Origin: Stutzerimonas stutzeri | Lineage (GTDB): Bacteria; Pseudomonadota; Gammaproteobacteria; Pseudomonadales; Pseudomonadaceae | Direction of reading: 5' to 3' | NCBI GenBank assembly: GCA_002387205.1 | Contig: DGLA01000004.1 | Coordinates: forward strand, 30,101 to 94,100 | Length of the DNA: 64,000 nucleotides | Made by a program: the position numbers and the translations under genes | Shown here: in pieces, positions 43,352-52,191 of the stretch | Layout of the letters: the number at the start of each line of letters is the position of its first letter | Numbering within the stretch: position 1 is the stretch's first letter | The notes under the pieces: model-generated | Database searches by the model: none | Told to the model about the DNA's origin: nothing | What the model saw: the letters and a program-made list of their open reading frames with translations, nothing else

Positions 43352-43894
43352 TCACGGCGAGAAGGGCTTGCCTTCGCCGGCGGTTTGCAGGTCCATCAGG
43401 TAATCACGAAAGATCTGCCCAAGCACTTGCGTGGCGATCTCCAGTTCGTCGCGCTGCATCTGTGCCGAAACGCGATCAGCGGTGTCCAGCGCGTCTTCTT
43501 CGCCGTTTACCGCTGACATTTTCAACACGACGTAGGCCTGCACATTGTTAGCCGGTACTCCCTCGCCGCGAAAGAACATGATGCCCAGTCGATGCTGAGC
43601 CAGTGCATGGCCGTGAAGCGAGGCCTGCTCGAACCATTGCAGAGCCTTGGCCAGGTCGCGAGGCGTGCGGCGGCCGTCGTAATAGTACTCGCCGAGTTCG
43701 TACGCGGCCTGCAGATCGCCTTCGCTGGCCGCCTGCTCGCAAGCGCGCAGCGCTTCGCGCATCGCCTCGGGGACCGTATTGAGTGCGCAGCGGGAGGTTG
43801 CTGGAATCAGCAGCGAGTTACCACCTGCCATGGTCAGCAGGGGCAAAAGAAGCAGCAGGCAGCCAAGGGTTAGGCTGCGGCCGGTGCAGGTCAT
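43352..43894 (-). CDS. Sel1-repeat (TPR-like) exported protein
   Basis: A 180-residue protein with a hydrophobic N-terminal export signal (LTLGCLLLLLPLLTMAGG) and two Sel1-like repeats: ASEGDLQAAYELGEYYYDGRRTPRDLAKALQWFEQA and ASLHGHALAQHRLGIMFFRGEGVPANNVQAYVVLKMSA. Such repeats mediate protein contacts. It is probably periplasmic. Function unknown; the small inverted repeat GGTCTC-AGG-GAGACC lies downstream of it at 43306-43320. Confidence 0.75.
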   Translation of the reverse strand: MTCTGRSLTLGCLLLLLPLLTMAGGNSLLIPATSRCALNTVPEAMREALRACEQAASEGDLQAAYELGEYYYDGRRTPRDLAKALQWFEQASLHGHALAQHRLGIMFFRGEGVPANNVQAYVVLKMSAVNGEEDALDTADRVSAQMQRDELEIATQVLGQIFRDYLMDLQTAGEGKPFSP

Positions 43895-44015
43895 GAATCA
43901 ATGCGCCTCGAAGATCAGGGCGGTGACTGAAAGTCCGGCAGGAACGAGCCGACCGTCACATTATGGATAAGCCGCTGCCTGCTTACAAAGGCTTTAACGG
44001 CAAGTGCCGGTCTTT

Positions 44016-44654
44016 TTATGGCGACGACGGGCTCTCCTCGCGCAGGTTGCCCGGGAGGTGGAGCAGCAGCCAGGCAATGATCGGAATAGCGCATGCCAGC
44101 CACAACTGCTGATATGCCGCCAGAGAACTGGCATCTGTCAGTAGCCCATCCCAGGGCAGCAGCGCCGCCAACAGCGTGCCACCGGCCAGGCCGGCGGCTG
44201 CTTGCCGCGATGCCGGCCATTGCAGCAGGCCGGCGTAGACCACCAGCAGCGCACTGAGCAGGCCCAGGGAAAGCGCGTACGGCGCGCTCCAGCCCAGCTG
44301 ACGGGCCAGCTCGAAGAAGGCACACAACCCGATCACGACGCGTCCCCAGGTCGGGCGGCTCCAGATCCAGCGGCGCGAGAGCGTCAGGGCAACCACACCG
44401 ACGAGCGGCACGCCGAGCAGCAGGGTCGCTTGCTGCAGCCAGCGCTCCGCTTCGAGTGTATCCGCGCCCAGCGCCAGGCGTGCTGTTGCGCATGCACCCG
44501 TCCCGGCGGCCAGGCTGAATGCAAGCAAGGCCGAGAACAGGGCGGGCTGGTCCGGTTCGCCATAGCCCTGCCGAGCCATGCCGATCCAGATGGCGCTGGC
44601 CGACGCCGTCAGCATCAGCAGCGCGGCTTGCAGTAGCTCAACGCCCATGTTCAT
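44016..44654 (-). CDS. Hypothetical polytopic membrane protein
   Basis: A 212-residue inner-membrane protein with about six hydrophobic helices and short polar loops, for example LLQAALLMLTASASAIWIGM and ALFSALLAFSLAAGTGACA. No catalytic or binding motif is seen and I do not recognise the family. It begins within the hemL stop codon (ATGA overlap), so it is translationally coupled to hemL. A P. aeruginosa gene at the same place (PA3978) is also listed as hypothetical, from memory. Confidence 0.7.
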   Translation of the reverse strand: MNMGVELLQAALLMLTASASAIWIGMARQGYGEPDQPALFSALLAFSLAAGTGACATARLALGADTLEAERWLQQATLLLGVPLVGVVALTLSRRWIWSRPTWGRVVIGLCAFFELARQLGWSAPYALSLGLLSALLVVYAGLLQWPASRQAAAGLAGGTLLAALLPWDGLLTDASSLAAYQQLWLACAIPIIAWLLLHLPGNLREESPSSP

Positions 44655-45934
44655 TGCAACTGGGAGAAGGCGCGCTCGGCAGCATCAAGGGTGATTTGAA
44701 GCTCCCTGTCGCCATGAGCGATGGAGGTGAAACCGGCTTCAAAGGCGCTGGGCGCCAGGTAGACGCCACCTTCTAGCATCAGATGGAAGAACCGTTTGAA
44801 GCGTTCGGCGTCGCTGGCCATCACATCGTTGAACGTGACGATGTCGTCCGCCTCGCTGAAGTACAGGCCAAACATGCCGCCGACCTGGGTGGTGACGAAC
44901 GGAATGCCGGCCGCCACGGCGCGCGCTTTCAGGCCGTCCAGCATGCGGGTGGTGTAGCTGGTGAGTTCATCGTGGAAACCGGGGCGGTTGATCAATCGCA
45001 GCGTGGTCAGTCCCGCCGCCATGGCCAGTGGGTTTCCGGAAAGGGTGCCCGCCTGGTAGACCGGGCCCAGTGGGGCGATGCGCTCCATGATGGCACGCTT
45101 GCCGCCAAAGCAGCCGACCGGCATGCCGCCGCCGATGATCTTGCCGAAGGTGGTCAGATCCGGGGTGACGCCATAGTGGGCCTGGGCGCCGCCGAGGGCG
45201 ACGCGGAAGCCGGTCATCACCTCATCGAAGATCAGCACGACGCCATGCTTGTCGCACTGCTCGCGCAATCCCTGCAGATAGCCAGGCGCGGGCGGTACGC
45301 AATTCATGTTGCCGGCGACCGGTTCGACGATGATGCACGCCACTTCGTTGCCGACTTCGCTCAGCATCTGCTCGACAGCGGCCAGATCGTTGAACGGCAG
45401 GGTCAGGGTGTGCCGGGCAAACGCCGCCGGCACGCCAGCCGAGCTGGGTACGCCCTGGGTCAGTGCGCCGGATCCCGCCTTGACCAGCAGGCTGTCGGAG
45501 TGTCCGTGATAGCAGCCCTCGAACTTGATGATGCTGTCGCGGCCGGTGTAGCCACGGGCCAGACGGATCGCACTCATGGTCGCCTCGGTTCCGGAGCTGA
45601 CCATGCGCATCATTTCCATGGATGGCACCAGGCTGCAGACCAGCTCGGCCATCTCGGTTTCCATGGCCGTCGGAGCGCCATAGGAAAGGCCATGTTGCAA
45701 CTGGTTGCGCACCGCGTCGAGCACTTCGGGATGGCTGTGGCCAAGGATCATAGGACCCCAGGAGCCGACATAATCGACGTAGCGCTTGTCGTCCTCATCG
45801 GTGACGTAGGCGCCTTCGGCATGTTTGAAGAACAGGGGCGTTCCGCCAACACTGCGGAACGCGCGTACCGGCGAGTTCACGCCGCCCGGGATTCGGTTTT
45901 GAGCACTGGCGAAGAGGGTTTCGGAACGGGACAT
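44651..45934 (-). CDS. hemL: Glutamate-1-semialdehyde 2,1-aminomutase
   Basis: A 427-residue PLP enzyme of the C5 heme pathway that makes 5-aminolevulinate. The PLP lysine is in LTTFGKIIGGGMPVGCFGG (about 265). Other signatures: IPGGVNSPVRAFRSVGGTP, MVSSGTEATMSAIRLARGYTGR and EGCYHGHSDSLLVKAGSG. It follows thiE with a 55-bp gap in a leftward run thiD-thiE-hemL, the same order as in P. aeruginosa. Confidence 0.97.
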   Translation of the reverse strand: MSRSETLFASAQNRIPGGVNSPVRAFRSVGGTPLFFKHAEGAYVTDEDDKRYVDYVGSWGPMILGHSHPEVLDAVRNQLQHGLSYGAPTAMETEMAELVCSLVPSMEMMRMVSSGTEATMSAIRLARGYTGRDSIIKFEGCYHGHSDSLLVKAGSGALTQGVPSSAGVPAAFARHTLTLPFNDLAAVEQMLSEVGNEVACIIVEPVAGNMNCVPPAPGYLQGLREQCDKHGVVLIFDEVMTGFRVALGGAQAHYGVTPDLTTFGKIIGGGMPVGCFGGKRAIMERIAPLGPVYQAGTLSGNPLAMAAGLTTLRLINRPGFHDELTSYTTRMLDGLKARAVAAGIPFVTTQVGGMFGLYFSEADDIVTFNDVMASDAERFKRFFHLMLEGGVYLAPSAFEAGFTSIAHGDRELQITLDAAERAFSQLQ

Positions 45935-45989
45935 AGAGGCCTCTCGATACGTGGAAACGGGTTGGAACGGCTATATGGCCTTGCCGCGG

Positions 45990-46628
45990 TCATCGACCGG
46001 GAAACAGCTCGCTGAAGGCATGCGCGCGGCGTTCGACTTCGCTGGCCGAATCGGCTGAAAACAGGGCATGCACAACGGCGACCAGGCTGGCGCCCTGAGT
46101 GATCAGGCTGGCGGCGTTGTCCAGCGTCACGCCGCCGATCGCCGTGATCGGCACGCTGAACCGCTGGCGCGCTTCTGCCAGCAGCTCCAGCGTGGCCGCT
46201 GGCGCGCCGGGTTTGGTGTTCGAATCGAAAAACCGGCCAAAGGCGATGTAGCTGGCCCCCTCGCGGATCGCCTGTTCGGCCAGGTCCAGGCGGGCATGGC
46301 AAGTCGCGCCGATGATGGCTTTTCGGCCGAGCAGGGCCCGGGCTACCGAAAGCGAGCCGTCGTCCTGGCCGAGGTGCAGCCCGACATTCAGGCGCGCCGC
46401 AAGCTCGGCATCGTCGTTGATGATCAGCTGGGCGCCATAACGGTCACAGAGCTCGCGCAACGCCTCTGCTTCACGCAGGCGGCGTCGGTCATCATCGGAC
46501 TTGTCACGGTATTGCAGCAGTCGGGCGCCGCCCTTGAGAGCCGCCTCGACGTAGGGCAGCAGACGACCATCGGCCAGCAGCTTGCTGTCTGTGATGGCAT
46601 ACAGGCCGCGCAGCTTGGTGTCTTTCAT
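45990..46628 (-). CDS. thiE: Thiamine-phosphate synthase
   Basis: A 212-residue TIM-barrel enzyme joining HMP-pyrophosphate and thiazole phosphate into thiamine phosphate. Signature segments: LRGLYAITDSKLL, ARLLQYRDKSDDDRRRLREAEALR, LIINDDAELAARLNVGLHLGQDDGS and VPITAIGGVTLDNA. It starts 14 bp after thiD. No TPP riboswitch is seen upstream of the pair. Confidence 0.96.
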   Translation of the reverse strand: MKDTKLRGLYAITDSKLLADGRLLPYVEAALKGGARLLQYRDKSDDDRRRLREAEALRELCDRYGAQLIINDDAELAARLNVGLHLGQDDGSLSVARALLGRKAIIGATCHARLDLAEQAIREGASYIAFGRFFDSNTKPGAPAATLELLAEARQRFSVPITAIGGVTLDNAASLITQGASLVAVVHALFSADSASEVERRAHAFSELFPGR

Positions 46629-46642
46629 GTGCAGCGCTCCAC

Positions 46643-47437
46643 TCAGGCCAGGTCCAGCGGCAGTCGACGGGGAATGTACTGGCCTCGCCCGGGTGCTTCG
46701 GCATCACGCAGGGTGCGCCAGGTGTAATCCAGTGCGGATTTCACCGCACTGGCCAGGTCTTCACCGAGCGCGAGGCGCCCGGACAAGGCGCTGGCCAGGG
46801 TGCAGCCGGAGCCGTGATAGCTGCCTGGTAGACGCTGGCAGCTGAAGTCGTACCGGCTGCCGTCTCGGCAATAGAGGCGGTTGTGCACCTCGGTTTCGTC
46901 GCCATGGCCGCCGGTGATCAGCAGGTTGCGGATGAAGGGCAGCAGTTTCTCGGCGCACTCGTCAGCGGTGCCATGTGGCAGCTCGGCGAGAATCCGTGCT
47001 TCGGGCAGATTCGGCGTGGCGATGGTGGACACCGGGAACAGTCGCTCGCGCATGGCGTAGCCGACTTCATCCTTGCCCAGCGCACCGCCACCTCCGGCGC
47101 GCAGCACCGGGTCGCAGACCAGCGGCACGCCGGGCAGTTTTTGCATGATGTGCAGCACGGTTTCGACCATTTCCACCGAGCCGAGCATGCCCAGTTTGAC
47201 TGCGGCAACCGGCAGGTCGGCGATCACGGCGTTGGCCTGGGCCAGAACCCAGTCACGATCGAGCACGCGAAAGTCGGCTACGTCGACGGTGTCCTGTACG
47301 GTCAGCGCCGTGACCGCTGGCGCGGCATGGCAGCTCTGGGCGAGCAGCGCTTCGATGTCGGCCTGCAGGCCAGCGCCACCGCTTGGGTCGTGGCCGGAAA
47401 GGCAGAGGACGACAGGGCGGGAGCAGGGGCCGGACAT
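46643..47437 (-). CDS. thiD: Hydroxymethylpyrimidine (phosphate) kinase ThiD
   Basis: A 264-residue ribokinase-fold enzyme that phosphorylates HMP and HMP-phosphate. Motifs: VVLCLSGHDPSGGAGLQADIEAL at the N terminus, VCDPVLRAGGGGALGKDE in the middle, NLLITGGHGDETEVHNRLY and GSYHGSGCTLASALSGRLALG (anion-hole region near 210). It is the first gene of the thiD-thiE-hemL run and diverges from the LadS-like gene across a 270-bp gap with no obvious regulatory element. Confidence 0.96.
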   Translation of the reverse strand: MSGPCSRPVVLCLSGHDPSGGAGLQADIEALLAQSCHAAPAVTALTVQDTVDVADFRVLDRDWVLAQANAVIADLPVAAVKLGMLGSVEMVETVLHIMQKLPGVPLVCDPVLRAGGGGALGKDEVGYAMRERLFPVSTIATPNLPEARILAELPHGTADECAEKLLPFIRNLLITGGHGDETEVHNRLYCRDGSRYDFSCQRLPGSYHGSGCTLASALSGRLALGEDLASAVKSALDYTWRTLRDAEAPGRGQYIPRRLPLDLA

Positions 47438-47707
47438 TCGATTGAGGTTCCCGATTCATGGTGTGGAGGCGTCGGTCTGGGCTAGGCGCGACCGGAATTC
47501 ATGGCGTGCGAGCTTATCACCAATCCTCCTGGGCGGCTCGTGCGGGTGCCGCCAGGTGGCTTGTTATGGCTCCGACCGTTCGGCAGGATGGGCATGATCT
47601 GGTCCCGACGCCGCTAGCGTCATGCTAAAGTGCCACCACTTTGATCCAGCTGCGTGACTTCGAGGGGACGGGCTTCTCTTGACGCTGTCTGGCAGGCTTC
47701 CGTAACC

Positions 47708-49651
47708 ATGCGTTTCCTCTTCCTCATACTGTTCGGTCTGCTGCCGGCGATCTCGGTTGCCGTCGATTTCGACAGCCATACCCAGCGCCTGCCACTGGGT
47801 CAGGTGATGGCCGTACTGGAAGACCCGAGCCGCAACGCCACCATCGAAGACGCCATTGCGCTGGATGCAGCAGGCCGATTCGAGCACCACTCCGAGGCAG
47901 TGCTCAACGCTGGATATTCGCGTTCGGCTTTCTGGTTGCGTGTCGATCTGACCTATCATGCCGAGCCGCCTGCCGAAAACAGCCGCTGGTGGCTGGAACT
48001 GGCGTATCCACCGCTCGATCACCTTGACCTCTACCTGCCTGACGGGCAGGGCGGCTACCGGCTGGCTCAGCGCAGTGGCGATGCGCTGCCGTTCAACCAG
48101 CGCCAGATCAGGCAGCGCAATCACCTGTTCGAGCTCGAGCTGGCGGCCAACCAGCCACAGCGAATCTACCTGCGGCTGGAAAGCCAGGGTTCGATCCAGA
48201 TACCCCTGACACTCTGGGCCCCGGTGGCCTATCTGGAAGAGCAGTCCGGACACATTTACGTGCTCGCGATCATCTACGGCGTGCTGCTGGTGATGTTGTT
48301 CTACAACCTTTTCATCTACTTCAGTGTGCGTGATCGCAGCTACCTGTATTACATCCTCTACATCGCTTCGTTCGGCCTGTACCAGGTGTCGGTCAACGGT
48401 CTGGGCGTGCAATACCTATGGCCCGATTCGCCATGGTGGGCGAATGCGTCGACGCCCTTTCTCATCGGTGCAGCGGGGCTGTTTGGTTGCCAGTTCGCCC
48501 GCAGCTTCCTGCATACCCGCGAGCACAGTCCCTGGATCGACCGTGCCTTGATGCTGCTGATAGGGCTGGGGGCGGTAACCATGGTCGTGTCGCTGACCTC
48601 CAGCTATGCGCTCGCACTACGCGTGGCGACCTTTCTCGCACTCTGCTTCATCCTGGTGGTTTTGGTCGCGGGTATCGTGGCCTGGCGCCGCGGGATGCGG
48701 GTGGCGCGCTATTTTCTGATCGCCTGGTCGGCGTTTCTCATCGGCGGTCAGATCAACACACTGATGGTGCTGGGTTACCTGCCACATATGTTCCTCACCA
48801 TGTATGCCGGGCAGATCGGCTCCGCGCTGGAGGTAGCGCTGTTGTCCCTGGCTCTGGCCGATCGAATCAACGTGATGAAGGAAGAGCGCGCCCAGGTTCT
48901 CGAAGAGACAGGGCGCAAGCTCGAAGTGATGAACCGCGAGCTGGCCGAAAGCAATCGCCTCAAGGACCAGTTCCTGGCCAACGTCACCCATGAATTGCGC
49001 ACCCCGATGCATGGTGTGCTTGGCAGTCTCGAGCTGATGCGTACGCTGGAATTGAGCAGCGAGCTCGAGCAATACCAGCGCATTGCTGCCGGATCGGCGC
49101 GCGACATGATGCAACTGGTCAACGACATCCTCGCGCTGACCGAACTGCAGGCTGGCAAATTGCGGGTGCGAAACGAGCCGTTTGGCCTGCGGTTGTGGAT
49201 CGACGAACTCTATGCCCATTACGGCGCGCTGGCTGCGAAGCGTGGCCTGAGCTTCGATCTGGAACTTGATGGTCAGCTTCCCGATGCATTGGTCGGAGAC
49301 GTCGGCAAGCTGAAACAGAGCCTTGGTTATCTGCTGGACAACGCCATCAAGTTCACCTTGCGCGGCGGGATCACCCTGGCTGTCAGCGGCCGTGAGGTCG
49401 CCCCCTCCGGGTACCTGCTGGAGGTGACGGTGAGCGACACCGGCATCGGCTTCGAAGCCCCTGCCGATGACTCGCTGTACCAGTATTTCCGCCAGCTCGA
49501 TGGCAGCATGACCCGCCCCTATGGTGGGCTGGGGATCGGTCTCTCGCTGTGCTGGCAGCTGGTCGGACTGCAGGGTGGCAGCCTTTCCTACCACTCCGAG
49601 CCAGGGCGCGGCAGCCGTTTTCTCGTTCAGGTTCCTCTCGCATTGACCTGA
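47708..49651 (+). CDS. LadS-like 7TMR-DISM sensor histidine kinase without receiver domain
   Basis: A 647-residue membrane kinase. It has a signal peptide, a periplasmic 7TMR-DISMED2 sensor (about 25-175; the fold can bind carbohydrates or calcium), seven membrane helices (about 185-385), HisKA (histidine in FLANVTHELRTPMHGVLG, about 433) and HATPase_c (N box YLLDNAIKFTLRG, G boxes DTGIGFE and GGLGIGLSLCWQLVG). Position next to thiD and domain order match P. aeruginosa LadS (PA3974), which has an additional C-terminal receiver. Here the protein ends at LVQVPLALT after the ATPase, so the receiver is absent and no separate one follows. The ATG at 47708 gives a proper signal peptide; an upstream frame lacks one. 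Confidence 0.85.
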   Translation: MRFLFLILFGLLPAISVAVDFDSHTQRLPLGQVMAVLEDPSRNATIEDAIALDAAGRFEHHSEAVLNAGYSRSAFWLRVDLTYHAEPPAENSRWWLELAYPPLDHLDLYLPDGQGGYRLAQRSGDALPFNQRQIRQRNHLFELELAANQPQRIYLRLESQGSIQIPLTLWAPVAYLEEQSGHIYVLAIIYGVLLVMLFYNLFIYFSVRDRSYLYYILYIASFGLYQVSVNGLGVQYLWPDSPWWANASTPFLIGAAGLFGCQFARSFLHTREHSPWIDRALMLLIGLGAVTMVVSLTSSYALALRVATFLALCFILVVLVAGIVAWRRGMRVARYFLIAWSAFLIGGQINTLMVLGYLPHMFLTMYAGQIGSALEVALLSLALADRINVMKEERAQVLEETGRKLEVMNRELAESNRLKDQFLANVTHELRTPMHGVLGSLELMRTLELSSELEQYQRIAAGSARDMMQLVNDILALTELQAGKLRVRNEPFGLRLWIDELYAHYGALAAKRGLSFDLELDGQLPDALVGDVGKLKQSLGYLLDNAIKFTLRGGITLAVSGREVAPSGYLLEVTVSDTGIGFEAPADDSLYQYFRQLDGSMTRPYGGLGIGLSLCWQLVGLQGGSLSYHSEPGRGSRFLVQVPLALT

Positions 49652-49894
49652 CTGGCCTGCCAGACCCGCTGACAGATGCTGATGGCAGCTGCCCCTGCCA
49701 TGCCGGGTGTGCAGACTTTGGCCGAAACCTCACTTTGTCGCAGCTGACAGCCGTGCTTCACTTCGATGGGCGGGCCCGCAGCGGTACCCGCATCGGCCCG
49801 CTGATGGCTGGCGCTGCATGGGGGTGCTCCGCCTGTGTTGCGCACCTTCCACCTGCCGGGCCCCTTGTTGCTTTGTCTGCCGAGGAGAGCCGTC

Positions 49895-51544
49895 ATGAGC
49901 CTGCATCAATATGCCGAAACCCACGAGGTATTGAACCAGGTGCCGCCGCTCGACGGTGCGAATCTGTATCGCCTCGACTTGCCATTGCAGGAGTGGGTGC
50001 GGCGTTATCGGGGTGGCTGGGCGGAGGCACGGCTGGAAGCCTACGGTGCGCTGGCCGGCGGCCCGCTGATGGCCGCAGGCTTCCTGGCCAACGAGAACAA
50101 ACCGCTGTTCAAGAGCCATGACCGCTATGGACATCGCATCGATCTGGTGGAGTTTCACCCCGCTTATCACGAGCTGATGAGTACCGCCATCGCCCACGGC
50201 ATTCCGTCGCTGCCCTGGACCGACCCGCAACCTGGCGCTCAGGTGGCGCGTGCGGGGTTGATGTACCTGCACAATCAGGCCGAAGCCGGGAGCAGCTGCC
50301 CGCTGACCATGACCTACGCCAGCGTACCGGCGCTCAGGCAGCAGCCGGGTATCTCCGACCTCTGGTTGCCGAAAATCCTCAGTCTCGAATATGACCCGCG
50401 CAACCTGCCGATGGAGCAGAAGAATGGCGTCACCATCGGCATGGCGATGACCGAAAAGCAGGGCGGCACCGATGTGCGTGCCAACACCACCCAGGCGCAT
50501 GCGATGGGCGCCAGCGGTCCGGGTCAGCTGTACGAGCTGGTGGGGCACAAATGGTTCTGCTCGGCACCGATGTGCGACGCCTTTCTGACCCTTGCCCAGA
50601 CGGCCGCCGGGTTGTCCTGTTTCCTGTTGCCGCGCCACCGCCCCGATGGCAGTCGTAACCAGTTCTATATCCAGCGGCTGAAGAACAAGCTGGGCAACTG
50701 GTCGAACGCGTCCAGCGAAGTCGAATATCGCGGTGCGCTGGCCTGGATGATCGGTGAAGAAGGGCGCGGCGTGCCGACCATCATCGAAATGGTTTCCTCG
50801 ACCCGCTTCGATTGCATGATCGGCTCCAGTTCGCTGATGCGCCAGGCATTGACCCAGGCCATGCACCACTGCACGCATCGTCAGGTGAGCGGGCGTGCCC
50901 TCATTGATCAACCGCTGATGCAGAACGTGCTGGCTGACCTGGCGCTGGAGAGCGAGGCGGCGCTGGCCTTGACCATGCGCATGGGCCGCGCGCTTGACGA
51001 TCCGTTTGACGAAGGGGAACAGAAATTCGCCCGACTGGTGACCGCGATCGGTAAATACTGGATCTGCAAGCGCGCCCCGGAAATGATCGCCGAGGCCAGC
51101 GAATGCCTGGGCGGCGCCGGCTATGTCGAAGACACCATCATGCCGAGGCTGTATCGCGAGGCGCCGGTGAACTCCATCTGGGAAGGTTCGGGCAACGTCC
51201 AATGTCTGGACGTGCTGCGTGCGTTGTCGAAGGAGCCCGGCGTGGTTGAGGTGCTGTTTGCCGAACTGGGTGATGGTCATGGCGATGCGCGCCTAAAGAA
51301 CCACATCGACCGATTGCAGAGAGCTTTCACCGATAGGGAGGACATTCAGTACCGCGCCCGCCAGCTCACCGAAGATGTAGCCCTTGCGCTACAGGCCAGA
51401 CTGCTGCTGGAGGCGGGTAACGAAGCGGTGTCGGATGCGTTCATCGCCAGCCGCCTGGAAGGCAACGGCCGGGCATTCGGCACCCTGCCGCGTGGCCTGG
51501 ACATCAGCGCCTTGCTGGCGCGAGGTGCGCCGTTTCTGGATTAG
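49895..51544 (+). CDS. AidB-like acyl-CoA dehydrogenase family protein
   Basis: A 549-residue flavoprotein of the isovaleryl-CoA dehydrogenase/AidB group. It starts HQYAETHEVLNQVPPLDGANLYRLD, like AidB, and has the FAD-binding segments MAMTEKQGGTDVRANTT and GHKWFCSAPMCDAFLTLAQT, then SSLMRQALTQAMHHCTHRQVSGR. AidB of E. coli is an alkylation-induced protein that binds DNA and FAD; whether this one acts on DNA or on acyl-CoA cannot be told here. Start MSLHQYAET follows GAGGAGAG at a good distance. A 243-bp gap separates it from the LadS-like gene. Confidence 0.85.
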   Translation: MSLHQYAETHEVLNQVPPLDGANLYRLDLPLQEWVRRYRGGWAEARLEAYGALAGGPLMAAGFLANENKPLFKSHDRYGHRIDLVEFHPAYHELMSTAIAHGIPSLPWTDPQPGAQVARAGLMYLHNQAEAGSSCPLTMTYASVPALRQQPGISDLWLPKILSLEYDPRNLPMEQKNGVTIGMAMTEKQGGTDVRANTTQAHAMGASGPGQLYELVGHKWFCSAPMCDAFLTLAQTAAGLSCFLLPRHRPDGSRNQFYIQRLKNKLGNWSNASSEVEYRGALAWMIGEEGRGVPTIIEMVSSTRFDCMIGSSSLMRQALTQAMHHCTHRQVSGRALIDQPLMQNVLADLALESEAALALTMRMGRALDDPFDEGEQKFARLVTAIGKYWICKRAPEMIAEASECLGGAGYVEDTIMPRLYREAPVNSIWEGSGNVQCLDVLRALSKEPGVVEVLFAELGDGHGDARLKNHIDRLQRAFTDREDIQYRARQLTEDVALALQARLLLEAGNEAVSDAFIASRLEGNGRAFGTLPRGLDISALLARGAPFLD

Positions 51545-51612
51545 CCGTTTCCCCTGCAACAGTGAATCTAGGCAGGATTCGTCAACACGTACTGCCAACG
51601 TGCCTGGTCGGG

Positions 51613-51641
51613 TTGAGAGTATGTACGGATATATGTACAGT
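51613..51641 (+). promoter_or_regulatory. yefM-yoeB promoter and operator
   Basis: A likely -35 TTGAGA (51613-51618) and -10 TACAGT (51636-51641) are 17 bp apart. Inside lie TGTACG (51622-51627) and TGTACA (51634-51639), spaced 12 bp start to start. In E. coli the YefM-YoeB complex binds paired palindromes with TGTACA cores 12 bp apart that overlap the promoter; this site fits that geometry. GAGGAG at 51654-51659 precedes the ATG. Confidence 0.75.
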
Positions 51642-51664
51642 TCGCGCATGTCTGAGGAGCCATT

Positions 51665-51922
51665 ATGCAAACCATCAACTACACCACAGCGCGCCAGCAT
51701 CTCGCTGAAACCATGGATCGAGTGAATGGCGACCGCACGCCCATCATGGTCACCCGGCAGAAAGGCGAGCCTGTGGTCATGATTTCCCTTGCCGACTTCA
51801 ATGCGCTGGAAGAAACGGCACATTTGCTTCGCTCGCCGGCTAATGCCGAGCGCCTGATCAAATCCGTAAACAATTTGCGCGCCGGTAAGGTGAAGTCTCG
51901 TCAGTTGGTGGAAGAAGAGTAA
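51665..51922 (+). CDS. yefM: Antitoxin YefM (Phd/YefM family)
   Basis: An 85-residue antitoxin beginning MQTINYTTARQHLAETMDRV, with the Phd/YefM DNA-binding fold (about 1-55) and RQKGEPVVMISLADFNALEETAHLLRSPANAERL. The C-terminal acidic/polar tail (SRQLVEEE) should wrap around the toxin. It neutralises YoeB and represses the operon through the TGTACA operator just upstream. The toxin gene starts 7 bp after its stop. Confidence 0.95.
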   Translation: MQTINYTTARQHLAETMDRVNGDRTPIMVTRQKGEPVVMISLADFNALEETAHLLRSPANAERLIKSVNNLRAGKVKSRQLVEEE

Positions 51923-51929
51923 GCGCGGC

Positions 51930-52184
51930 ATGAACATCCTGTTCACGCCCGAAGGTTGGGACGACTACCTCTGGTTCCAGCAAAACGACAAGGCGGGCCT
52001 CAAACGAATCAATCTGCTCATCCGCGATGCCCTGCGTAACCCTTTTACGGGACTCGGCAAACCGGAACCGCTCAAGCACAACCTGAGCGGTTTCTGGTCA
52101 AGACGAATCAGTAGCGAGCACCGGCTGGTTTATACCGTGGATGATGGCGAGCTGCAGATCGTGATGTGTCGGTATCACTATTAA
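51930..52184 (+). CDS. yoeB: Toxin YoeB, ribosome-dependent mRNA endonuclease
   Basis: An 84-residue RelE-superfamily toxin, the same length as E. coli YoeB. Catalytic residues of that enzyme are all visible: the glutamate in GKPEPLKH (about 46), the arginine in SRRISSEHRLVY (about 65), and the final His-Tyr in CRYHY (83-84). It cleaves mRNA in the ribosomal A site. Intact toxin and antitoxin indicate an active module. It converges on the cas3 remnant, whose open frame ends 7 bp beyond. Confidence 0.95.
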   Translation: MNILFTPEGWDDYLWFQQNDKAGLKRINLLIRDALRNPFTGLGKPEPLKHNLSGFWSRRISSEHRLVYTVDDGELQIVMCRYHY

Positions 52185-52191
52185 CCAGGCT

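Noticed and set aside
47438..47707. TPP riboswitch upstream of thiD
   Set aside because: No THI-box-like conserved segments were seen on the minus strand in this gap.
49730..51280. A 516-codon antisense frame over the AidB-like gene
   Set aside because: No motif and no ribosome site; the sense strand encodes a full acyl-CoA dehydrogenase.
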